Shown piece after piece: positions 1 through 9,640 of a stretch of DNA of 64,000 bases. Source of the stretch: Symbiodinium natans (Eukaryota; Sar; Dinophyceae; Suessiales; Symbiodiniaceae); NCBI GenBank assembly GCA_905221605.1, contig CAJNDS010000735.1, positions 313,501 to 377,500 on the forward strand. Direction: 5' to 3'. The translations under genes were made by a program, and so were the position numbers. The stretch's first letter is position 1. Each line of letters opens with the position of its first letter. The notes under the pieces were generated by a model. It had not been told where the DNA came from. It saw nothing but the letters and a program-made list of their open reading frames with translations, and searched no databases.

Positions 1-861
1 ACTCTACTTCATGAATAACCCACGCCTGCCAGTGTTTCCTGAACCCCCCTTCCCCAGAACATGCTTCCCGTTGTAGGGGCGTGAACACGCCGCGCACCAT
101 GTAGTTCTGGGGCCCTGCGGGTCCATGTACCTCATTACTATATACTTAGGCCCCAAAGTCCCTACGTAGGAAGTACTTTAAGGCCCAAGTATTAGGGTTT
201 AGCCTGTAGGCTTTAGGGTTTAGGGTTTAGGGTTTAGGGTTTAGGGTTTAGGTACATGGACCCTTAGGGGGCTGGATTGGGATTTGGGTACAAAGGCGCC
301 AGGTGTTAGAACGGAAGCAAGCGACGCATCAGTGTGTTTATCCCGCTTGCAGCTTCAGCTTCAAGCCCTATATCCGGTTTAGGGTTTAGGGTTTAGGGTT
401 CGGGGCAGCTTGGACCTGTCAAGGACCAATGTACATGAGGGCTGAAGGCTGCAGGCCCACCCTTCCACCACCCTCACCGGTAAACCCTAAACCCTAAAAC
501 CCTAAAACCCTCAAACCCTAAAACCCTAAAACCCTAAAACCCTAAAACCCCAAAACCCTAAAACCCTAAAACCCTAAAACCCCAAAACCCAAAAACCCAA
601 AAACCCTAAACCCTAAACCCTAAAACCCTAAAACCCTAAAACCCTAAAACCCTAAAACCCTAAAACCCTAAACCCGAAACCCTAAACCCGAAACCCTAAA
701 CCCGAAACCCTAAACCCTAAACCCTAAACCCTAAACCCTAAACCCTAAACCCTAAACCCTAAACCCTAAACCCTAAACCCTAAACCCTAGACCCTAAACC
801 CTAAACCCTAAACCCTAGCCCTAAACCCCAAATCCTTCACGCCTGCGCCCGACGTGCGCAG
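1..861. repeat. Repeat-only stretch: interrupted-telomere-repeat arrays and a palindromic element
   Basis: No gene is seen. Positions 111-262 hold a palindromic element (ends read GGGTCCATGTACCT and its complement AGGTACATGGACCC) whose right half carries a TTTAGGG array at about 200-251. From 480 to 836 the C-rich strand runs almost without break: an 8-base CCCTAAAA form to about 665, then CCCTAAACCCGAAA alternation, then perfect CCCTAAA from about 705. Confidence 0.9.
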
Positions 862-911
862 CAGGGCGCCTCTTGGCCGCTGCAGGGCAGCCGCGAGGCC
901 TTCCCCCAACG
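862..911 (+). CDS. Possible internal exon, unknown protein
   Basis: A GC-rich island between a CCCTAAA array (ends about 836) and a TTTAGGG array (starts about 925). It begins after GCGCAG and ends before GGTCCC, and is open as Q-G-A-S-W-P-L-Q-G. The opposite strand is open too, so strand and frame are uncertain. It is called an exon only because the same array-island-array layout surrounds better exons elsewhere in the window. Confidence 0.28.
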
Positions 912-3100
912 GTCCCTTTTTTTGGTTTAGGGTTTAGGGTTTAGGGTTTAGGGTTTAGGGTTTAGGGTTTAGGGTTTAGGGTTTAGGGTTTAGGGAGTTT
1001 AGGGTTTAGGGGGCTCTTTGCTGGGACCCAGAGTAGGCCCCCATTCCCTTTCCTTTTTGTTGTTAGGGTTTGGCGTTTAGGGTTTAGGGCTTATTCCCTT
1101 TCTCTCTTCCCTCATCAAGCCCGTTGAAGCCAAGAAAGGGCACCCTTTTTGCACCTAGGGTTCCTCTTGGGTCTCGTTTGTTTGACGGGACTGGTAAAAG
1201 CACACGGCCCATTCAGACCGCGATGAGGGTTTACCAATTGCTCAAGAACCCCCCCCCCCTCCCAAAAAAAAACAAAAAAGAAAAACAAAACAACAATAAA
1301 CATAATAACGCCCATATTGCCCTTATCAGGAAGAAAATGCTTTTACTTTTTGGGGGGTTCTTTTACCAAATGGTAGTTTAGGGCCTCTTCGTCTTCGAGG
1401 CCAGATGCCTTTCGCTCGGTGGGAGAACCCCCGGGACTGGGACTTGGTTGCTACGGGTAGGGTTTCAAGCTAAACCCTGAACCCTGAACCCTAAACCCTG
1501 AACCCTAAACCCTGAACCCTAAACCCTAAACCCTAAACCCTAAACCCTAAACCCTAAACCCTAAACCCTAAACCCTAAACCCTAAACCCTAAACCCTAAC
1601 CCTAAACCCTAAACCCTAAACCCAAGTACGGTTATCACCAGTCCTAGAACACACAGTCGATGAGTCTTTAACTTTGAGGGTCGCTCCCTCCCACTTTCAG
1701 TCACGCCCTCAACCTGCAGGAGGGCAGCGGGGAAAACCCTAAACTCTAAACCCTAAACCCTAAACCCTAAACCCTAAACCCTAAACCCTAAACCCTGAAC
1801 CCCAAAAGCCTTTCTGAAAGCCCCCCCCCACCCCCCCCCCAAGCCCCGGAGCCATGAGAGTCCTTGTTCGTCCCGACACCCCACATCTTAAACCCCTAAA
1901 AGGCCCTACACCTTAAACCCCAACCCCAAGGATCCGTTTGTGGGTTTAGGGTTTAGGGTTTAGGGTTTGGGGTTTGGGGTCTGGGGTCTGGGGTTTGGGG
2001 ATTAGGGTTTGTATAGTATACACTTGGGCCTTAAAGGGGTTGCTTTAGGGGCCAAGCCTTATCTATATATAGGTACATGGATCCTGAGACCCTAAGCCCT
2101 AAACCCTAAACCCTAAATGCTAAACCCTAAACCCTAAACCCTAAACCCTAAACCCTGGTGCGAGGCGCTGGTGCGGCTGGAGCTTCGTCTGTCCCGGCGG
2201 TAGCTAAACGCTGGCGGCCTTCGACCTACGATGTTCTTTCTGCATGTTGGGGTTTAGGGTTAGGGTTTAGGGTTTAGGGTTTAGGGTCTAGGGTTTAGGG
2301 TTTAGGGTTTTGGGTTTTGGGTTTAGGGTTTTGGGTTAGGGTAGGCTTTCCTTTGAGTTTAAGATGGACCTTGAGTCTATCGACTTGTATACCTTGAGCC
2401 TATTTCTTCTACATTGGAGCCGCAGGTATGTACCACATAGGCGCATGGACCATCCCCTAGGGGCAACGAAAAGGATGCTTTTCAACTTTTATTTCCTTGG
2501 GTTTTGGGCCAGTAAGAAATATCTTTATAGGGTTAGATTCCCTAACTCCATCATTCAGGGCCCGTGGCTTTCGAAGTGGCATTGGTTTATCTGCGTAACC
2601 TTTCTTTGGGTTGGGGAGCCCTAAACCCTATACACTAAACCCTAAACCCTAATAGGGTCAAAGTGGGTCGACAGTGGACTCCCCTGGCAGGTAGACCTTG
2701 AGTCCTTACCAACCCCCGCGCCCCCCCCTCTCTCCCCAAAGCCCAAAGCCCTCGACCTACCTAGAGTCTCCTCGTACCTTTACATACGGCAGTGGGTTCG
2801 GTTTCTTAGTTGTTGGTAGCCCAGCGGCACCCTAACCTTTGTTTGTTTTTTGGTTATGGGTTCCTTTACAATACGGTTACTGGGTTACTAGGAGTTGCTC
2901 GGCATTAGAAGTCAAAGCTTCAGTCTAAGAAAGTTCAACATGCCCCAAACCCATACCCCTTACCATGCCCCCTAATATCTTTTCAGGGTATGCCCAAGGG
3001 TTATGTTGAATTTAAACCCTAAACCCTAAGCCCTAAACCCTAAACCCTAAACCCTAAACCCTAAAAGCCCGAAGCCTTGAAAGTTAGATTCAGGCCTCAG
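912..3100. repeat. Repeat stretch: arrays plus three palindromic elements
   Basis: TTTAGGG arrays lie at about 925-1013, 1943-1995 and 2256-2340; CCCTAAA arrays at 1472-1623, 1736-1802, 2097-2157 and 3013-3064. A 'GGGACCCAGAGTAGGCCC' element spans about 1022-1185 and is split by TTTAGGG units. An element whose arms read CTCAAGAACCCC and GGGGTTCTT covers about 1226-1378. Fragments of the GGTACATGGA family lie at 2005-2088 and of the 'TTGGTAGCCCAG' family at 2812-2902. Short open frames at 2364-2624 show no recognisable protein. A weak exon-like island is at 2165-2199. Confidence 0.8.
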
Positions 3101-3180
3101 GAAACCCGTAGGTCCAAGGCTGCCAAAGGAGCGAAGGACTGGAGGGGCCCGGGCGTTGCAGCCGCATGGAGCCTGAAGAG
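3101..3180 (+). CDS. Candidate internal exon, basic peptide
   Basis: The island starts after GGCCTCAG and ends before the donor GTGTGT at 3181. In the frame beginning GAA-ACC it reads ETRRSKAAKGAKDWRG followed by PGVAAAWSLK with no stop. A TTTAGGG array starts right after the donor. The protein is not recognised. Acceptor, donor and open frame agree, but no neighbouring exon has been joined in phase. Confidence 0.45.
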
Positions 3181-3838
3181 GTGTGTCGAGTTTAGGGTTT
3201 AGGGTTTAGGGTTTAGGGTTTGGGGTTTAGGGTTTGGGGTTTGGGGTTTAGGGTTTCGGGGTTTAGGGTTTAGGGTGTAGGGTGTAGCAAGGTCCAGGGT
3301 TTCCAGGTGTTGTTTAGGGTTTTGGATTTAGGGCTTTAGAGGTTGACATTCGTACGAGGTTCTGTGCTTCAGGGGTGTGCGGTGTTCTGGGTTTGGGGTT
3401 TTGGGTGTAGGATTCATGGGCTTAGGATTTAGGGTTTAGGGTTTGGGGTTATAAGTAGGGTGAGAAGTATGGGAACTCTACTGATAACCTGAAGAAGCGT
3501 ACTTGCAACCCTACCTATAGCTACCCATGAACCTCCAAGTAGGGTTCAGGGTTCAACCCTAAACCCTCAACCCTAAACCCTAAACCCTAACCGATAGGCA
3601 TGTCGAGCTTTCAGGTTCAATCAGTGTTCAGGGGCCGTTTAACTTGCTTTCAGGGTTCAGTCTGCGTTGCAACAGGCCGAACACCCGAAAAGTACGCCCG
3701 AAGCCCTCAACCCTAAACCCTAAACCCTAAACCCTGAACCCTAAACCCTAAACCCTAAACCCTAAACCCTAAACCCTAAACCCTAAACCCTAAACCCTAA
3801 ACCCTAAACCCTAAACCCTAAACCCTAAACCCCCCAAG

Positions 3839-3925
3839 CTGCTCGAAGCGCTCAGCCCCGAACCGGTCTGCACCGCTGAAGCTCTGACTTCAGTGTGCTC
3901 GCTGTTTGCAGCCGACTTTCCGGAG
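3839..3925 (+). CDS. Candidate internal exon, amphipathic helix-like peptide
   Basis: Between two CCCTAAA arrays, the plus strand reads LLEALSPEPVCTAEAL then TSVCSLFAADFPEL, starting after CCCAAG. The composition (Leu/Ala/Glu spacing) is protein-like. No GT lies at the right edge, so the end is approximate; an inner acceptor after ACTTCAG (about 3892) is an alternative. The complementary strand is also open but gives a Ser/Gly-rich low-quality peptide. Function unknown. Confidence 0.42.
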
Positions 3926-5083
3926 CTAAACCCCAAACCCCAAACCCTAAACCCTAAACCCTAAACCCTAAACCCCAAACCCCAAACCCTAAACCCTAAA
4001 CCCTAAACCCTAAACCCCAAACCCTAAACCCCAAGCCGCCTTGAACCCCGCAAAACCAATCCGTCACAGCATTCCCAAAGGGTATGTTGCGGAGAGGTGG
4101 TCGGTTCCCAGCAAGGCCCAGAGCACTTCTTTGGGATCCTTTTAGATTGACTAGGACCTTATCCCCTTTTTTGTTTAGGGTTTAGGGTTTAGGGTTTGGG
4201 GTTTGGGGCCGTTTGGGGTTTGGGGTTTGGGGTTTGGGGTTTGGGGTTTGGGGTTTGGGGTTTGGGGTTTGGGGTTTGGGGTTTGGGGAGACTAGGACCC
4301 AGAGTAGGGCGCCTCTAAACCCGAAACCCTAAACCCTAAACCCTAAACCCTAAACCCCTTTTTCCCTAGGTTTCTCTTGGATCTAGCTGAAGCGCCTACC
4401 AGTAGAGTAGGCCTTTATACTGGCCTCTAGCTTTTGACGTCCGTCTTCTGCCCTTGGTTATCGGGTAGGCTTGACCCTAAACCCTAAACCCTAGGCCCTA
4501 AACCCTAAACCCTGAACAGTTGCAAATTTTACCCCTATCAGCTGCTGGAATGGGAGATGTCACAGAACTGTAGGCATTAGCTGACGCGATTGTCTTCGAA
4601 ATGCAATGGCCTTCCATAAATGGCAGCTTCGGGGCTTGCTCAGCACAGTTTAGGGTTTAGGGTTTAGGGTTTAGGGTTTAGGGTTTAGGGTTTAGGGTTT
4701 AGGGTTTAGGGTTTAGGTTGCTAATAGCAAGGGCCGACTTGTATCTACTCAACCTGCCTTCGGGAGTTGCGCACCCCCTAAACCCACCCTCCCCCTCTAA
4801 AGTTCTGGGTAGGCCCTTGGGACATCTTATATTTTCCCTTTTTGGGTTTAAGAGGACCCTAAACCCTAAACCCTAAACCCTAAACCCTAAACCCTAAACC
4901 CTAAACCCTAAACCCTAAACCCTAAATCCTGGTTGGGTTTAAGAGGATCACATTCAGATTTGTTTCAGAGGGTCTTTTTACGGGCCATCCCAGAGTGCCC
5001 CGAACGCCTTATAAAGCCCCCCAAGATCAAGCAGGTGGCGGTTTGGAGGGTCATTTTCTACTACTTGCTTAAGAAACCCCCCC

Positions 5084-5114
<31 letters not shown>

Positions 5115-6471
5115 AAAAAAAAATGAAAAAATAAAAAAATGAATAAAAATGAATAGTTAAAAAATATTAAAAGCCATGAGCCATATTCTTCTAAGGTAAT
5201 CCAGGGCTGATTCTCTTTCATCTTTTGGGGTTCTTAAGGCAAGTAGTACTTTAAGGGTTCAAGGGATCATTCTTCCACATCCGGGCCGACGGGAACCGCC
5301 TTGGACAGCCTCACAGCTGCAGTTTGCTGCTGCTGTGCCATTCTTTTTCAGAACATCCTCCCCAGAGACTCCAAAACCCCTTAATCAAGGAATATACCTT
5401 AAATTATAATAGGAACCCTAATATGATTTAAGGTATATTCCTTAATTAAGGGGTTTTGGAGTCTCTGGGTCCTTCCCGGACCTTGAAGGCCAAAGTGATG
5501 CCAATGGCTAGGTTACGCTGACTCAACCACCAAACAGCCCATAGAACCTAAACCTTCAACCCCCAGTGCTAGGTCGTGTGTCTGACGCCCTAAACCCTAA
5601 ATCCTAAACCTTAAGCCCTGACCCCCTAAACCCTGAATCCCTACCATTCCCTACCTCTTTGCAGCACATTTGAGCAGCTGCCCATCCTTTTCCTCGACGT
5701 GCCACTGCCTATACGCTCCAACTCACCTCGAGCTCCCAGTTCAGATGACCCTTCCCCAGGATGCCAAATACAAGGGTAGGCTTGAAAATATTTTTCCATT
5801 CTGATTCCCCTTGGTCCCCTATAAAATCCTTAAGGCCCTTGAAAATTGAAATTTTATTGGGCCCCCAAACCTACCTCAGAATGGTACCCATCTTCCTCTT
5901 CTTGGTACCCTCAGCAAACACCGAAGGTCCAACTAATAATCCCAGTGTAACCCCAATAAATGTTCCATCAAATATTGGGGTTTATGGTGCTTGGGGGGTT
6001 GATAGGTTAACCCTCGGGCTCCAAGCATACAAATAATACCTACATTGGGTTGAAAGTCTGTAAATAATACCTACTTTGGGCTAGTTGGAGCCTTAGGTTA
6101 AAGAGCCCCAAAACCTTGAATCCTCAGCCTACTGGACTGGGTTTGGTTCCCGGATGCACGAATTGAAATCCCGTCAAGCCAAGCAATGGTCCCTAAACCC
6201 TAAACCCTAAACCCTAAGTTCTTAGGCATGCATGTGATTGGTGTTTAGGGCTTAGGGCTTCATGCGGCCCGATGTTATGAGAGCCCTCGTGTGGCAAAGA
6301 GGAGCCAACAAGGTCTTACCACAGAGCCTCAGCGATTGTTCAGCCAAGAGTTCTTCGCAGCTGAAGGCTGCCTACCCAAAACGCCAGGGTCTAGGGTATA
6401 GGATTCAGGGTTTAGGGTTTAGGGTTTAGGGTTTAGGGTTTAGGGTTTAGGGTTTAGGGTTTAGGGTTTAG
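3926..6471. repeat. Repeat stretch with TTTGGGG array, poly-C/poly-A element and MITE copies
   Basis: CCCTAAA/CCCCAAA units lie at 3927-4034; a TTTAGGG array turning into TTTGGGG at 4178-4288; TTTAGGG at 4648-4716 and 6402-6471; CCCTAAA at 4321-4356 and 4857-4928. Positions 5077-5104 are 28 C followed by 19 A inside an element with arms at about 5055 and 5250. A 109-bp palindrome is listed separately at 5361-5469. At 6016-6096 is a palindromic repeat whose reverse complement recurs at 58137-58213. No convincing gene. Confidence 0.8.
5361..5469. mobile_element. MITE family M1, copy 1
   Basis: A 109-bp near-perfect palindrome with ends CCCAGAGACTCC and GGAGTCTCTGGG and inner arms CCTTAAT..AAGG / ATTAAGG. 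The bases TC border both ends, consistent with a 2-bp target duplication. Other copies are at 21957-22065, 24866-24973, 31688-31779 (left end lost) and a diverged one near 10505-10595. It has no coding capacity. Confidence 0.85.
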
Positions 6472-6566
6472 GGGAGCAACTTCGCCGGATGCCAGGCTTG
6501 GAACTCTTTCCCTCCTTGTTGTGGAAGCGGCTGGGCGCAGGGGAGATTGAGCCCTCGGAGCTTCAA
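6472..6566 (+). CDS. Candidate exon, helical peptide
   Basis: Starts after a TTTAG that belongs to the preceding TTTAGGG array and reads EQLRRMPGLELFPSLL then WKRLGAGEIEPSELQ with no stop. The peptide looks like real protein (Leu-rich helix, acidic C-terminal part). The right end abuts a MITE starting CTAGGACCC at 6567, so the true donor is unclear and may be non-canonical. The family is not recognised. The reverse strand is also open but less protein-like. Confidence 0.45.
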
Positions 6567-6802
6567 CTAGGACCCGGAGTAGGCCCCTATTCCCTTTTTT
6601 TGTTTAGGGTTTAGGGTTTAGGGTTTAGGGTTTAGGGTTTAGGGTTTAGGGTGTCGGGTGTAGGGTGTAGGGTGTAGGGTTAAGTGTAAGTAGGACCCGG
6701 AGTAGGCCCGTATTTACTTTTTTAGGGTTGGAGTTCCCCTAGAACCCCCTTCAAACCAAAAAGAGTACCCTTTTCATTCCTAGGTTAATCCTGGGTCTAG
6801 TC
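6567..6802. mobile_element. MITE family M6, copy split by a TTTAGGG array
   Basis: The element runs from CTAGGACCC to CTGGGTCTAG. A (TTTAGGG)n/(TGTAGGG)n block at 6601-6690 divides it, and the 33 bases before the block (6568-6600) are repeated after it (6691-6723), the first 19 exactly. Intact relatives are at 8076-8190 and 37674-37780; other copies at 1022, 4149, 24002 and 36410. Confidence 0.75.
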
Positions 6803-8236
6803 AACCAATGCCAGACCTCAAGGCCAGGATCGAAACCTTCCCAAAAAAAAAAAAATATATATATATATATATACATATGTAGAGGTGCATGGGTGTTTGT
6901 TATTCCCTGCACAAGTGTTTTGTTATTCCCTTTAATCCCCTCTCTCTCTATATATATATACATATATATATATATGTGTGTGTATCGTTTTTAATACCCT
7001 TAATCCCCTATACAATCCCTATCAAGGCATTTTCTTTTTAATGGCCCCCCAACCCTAAACCCTAAACCCTAAACCCTAAACCCTAAACCCTAAACCCTAA
7101 CCCACGAAGCCTGACATGCCAGTAGAAACCCGAACCCGAAACCCTGCACGTGAGTCGGCACCCTGAACCCCGATGAACTTTGAAACAAACTGCACACCCC
7201 CATAAGCCCAAAACCCCTATAAGCCCTCAACCCTAAGCCCTAAACCCTCACACCCTAACACCCTGAAATCCCGATAAATCCTAAATCCCCAACAACTACA
7301 CCCTAACGGAGGAGCTAAACCCTAAACCCCTAAACCCCTACAACCCCCCTACACCCTAACGGAGGAGCACCCAGTGCCCTGCAGTGCAGCCAGGGGCCAG
7401 ACCAGTCGTGTCTCCATCACGCAGATGGCGAGTTCAGGCCTCCGAAAGACTAGGGTTTAGGGTTATAGGGTTTAGGGTTTATAGGGTTCAGGGTTCATGG
7501 TTTAGGGTTTAGGGTTAGGGTTGAGGGTTTAGGGTTTAGGGTTTAGGGTTCAGGGTTTAGGGTTTAGGGTTCGGGTTTAGGGTTTAGGGTTTAGGGTTTA
7601 GGGTTTAGGGTTTAGGGTTTAGGGTTTAGGGTTTAGGGTTTAGGGTTTAGGGTTTAGGGTTTAGGGTTGTTGGCCTTTTCGGGCTTTGTAGGGTTTACAG
7701 CTTTAGATCGGTTGTGGTGCCCTTCATGGCTTCATAAGGTTTTAAGCTTTTGGTTTTGAGTTTTGCGGCAGCTCTTATCGGGGTGAGTATGCGGAGCCAA
7801 TGGGGGGGTGTTAGTGATGTTAATGGTTGCCCCTGGTAGGTTTATGGTTGAGGGTCTAGGGCTTAGGGTATAGCGTCTACATGTTCACACAGCGTCCACA
7901 CATGCCCAAGCGGTGCGGGTTTCTTCGGGGCCGCTCCCTGTAAAGTTGCTCGTCATCTGCGTTTGGTTGAGCGCCCCAGACTTATTCTCCGGCGGGTACA
8001 AAGAGATGCCGCGAGCAAAAAGTGTTTGGTCGATTGCTATATGCATTAAAAAACACTAACAACCTTGCAGGGTTATCTAGGACCCAGAGCAGGCCCCCTT
8101 ATTCCCCTTTTTTGAGGGCTTCGGTTCGCTTCTAAGCCGCTTTCAACCCAGAAATGTACCTCTTTTGTTTTGTTTTAGGTGGTCTAGGTTTTTTCAGGGT
8201 AGGCCGAAGGGGTGACTCATGAATCATGACACGGAC
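6803..8236. repeat. Microsatellites and arrays
   Basis: Two AT-dinucleotide tracts (about 6843-6878 and 6949-6977) sit in one element. CCCTAAA occurs at 7051-7105 and TTTAGGG at 7450-7665, the last 100 bp nearly perfect. An island at 7395-7450 reads QGPDQSCLHHADGEFR followed by a stop and could be an exon. 7870-8040 is unique sequence without a convincing frame. A complete M6 element lies at 8076-8190. Confidence 0.7.
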
Positions 8237-8265
8237 CGTCGTCGTCGTCGTCGTCGTCGTGGTGG

Positions 8266-8334
<69 letters not shown>

Positions 8335-8419
8335 TCGTCGTCGTCGTAGTAGTAGTAGTAGTAGTAGTAGCAGCAGCAGGAGTAGCAGGAGTAGCAGGAG
8401 TAGCAGTAGTAGCAGTAGC

Positions 8420-8511
<92 letters not shown>

Positions 8512-8518
8512 CAGTAGC
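8237..8518. repeat. Compound trinucleotide microsatellite (GTC / CTC-GTC / GTA)
   Basis: About 280 bp of three-base units in blocks: GTC, then a six-base TCCTCG block, GTC again, then GTA with CAG/AGC interruptions, then a long pure GTA run. All six frames are open or nearly so, giving homopolymer or dipeptide runs (for example Ser-Ser, Val-Val, Leu-Leu). These are by-products of the repeat rather than genes. Confidence 0.9.
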
Positions 8519-8750
8519 ATCAATAGTAACATGAAGAATAACCGTAAAAATGACAATAATATGAATAATAGGAGTAGTAATCCTTGTAAAAATCGTGGCA
8601 ATAGTAAGAATAGTAAAACGGTAATGACTGTCAAAATAGAAATATCCGTAATAATGGAGATTACATTCGGTACAATAGTCGCGTTAGCCTCTTGCACTCA
8701 AACCGCTCGTCCAAGCCCTCGCGCCCCAAGAACCCTAAACCCTAAACCCT

Positions 8751-8924
8751 AAAGCATCCTCAAGCTCTGCCTTTGATTCTCGGCCTCTTGCAGCCATTTG
8801 ACGAGGTCAGGGCTTTCCGTGTGACGTAGCGAAGGGGGTCTTGAGCTCGATGGCTTTGAAGCCAAGACGCTGCCCCATGTTCGGCGTCCAAACTTTTCGC
8901 CAACCCAGTTCTCTTTTTGCTCCT
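8751..8924 (-). CDS. Candidate minus-strand exon with stop codon
   Basis: On the minus strand the island is open for 57 codons, from EQKENWVGEKFGRRTW through DLVKWLQEAENQRQSL to a stop just inside the flanking array. The residue mix suggests a real C-terminal exon. On the plus strand a good acceptor (CCTCTTGCAG, ends 8793) and GT donor could define a shorter exon reading PFDEVRAF. The two readings exclude each other; minus is preferred on length. Confidence 0.33.
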
Positions 8925-9600
8925 AAACCCTAAGCCGAAACGTCATTTACAGACATGTTGTGAGGTAGGGCCATAAGGCTCGAAAGGGTCAGGCCCTGTA
9001 GTTATCAGGTTGGTGGTTTACGGCATGTCTCGGTTTTTAGGGCTTTAGGTTAGGGTTCCGTCATTCAATTTTTCGATGTGAGGGAATTAGGGACTTCGAG
9101 TTTTAACTTTCCCTGACACTCCCTGCTTGAGCCTAGCATGGCGGAGGGCGCAGACAAGGACGGAGCTACAATTTGTTGGTCTTCTCAACTATAGAACACC
9201 AGAAGCCCCCAAATCCCATAAGCCCTAGAGTCAACCTGATGACCTTAAGCCCTGAATCCCATGACCCCCCATAGAGCCCGACGAGCCCTAGAAACCCGAA
9301 TGTAGGGCCTGAATAATTAGAATTAGGGTTTTGGGGGTTATGCTAGTATAATTACACAGGGACCACAGGGGAAGATTATTAGCAACCCTAAACCCTAAAC
9401 CCTAAACCCTAAACCCTATATGTAGTTATTCCGACCCCTATATGCTCGGTTTATCAGCGACTCGCAGTGCGAGCATCGTTTGCCTTAGGACTTGGGGCTT
9501 AGGAGGGTGTACAAAAGCGTTGCAGATTATACACACACACACACAGGTACAGTTGCATATATACAAATACATAAATAATTTGATAAATAAATAAATATAC

Positions 9601-9640
<40 letters not shown>

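Noticed and set aside
1-1000. True chromosome end (telomere)
   Set aside because: Arrays occur through the whole window in both orientations with unique sequence and exons between them, so they are interstitial.
8219-8752. Long open frames of Arg-Pro, Ser, Val or Leu runs on both strands
   Set aside because: They are translations of the trinucleotide microsatellite.
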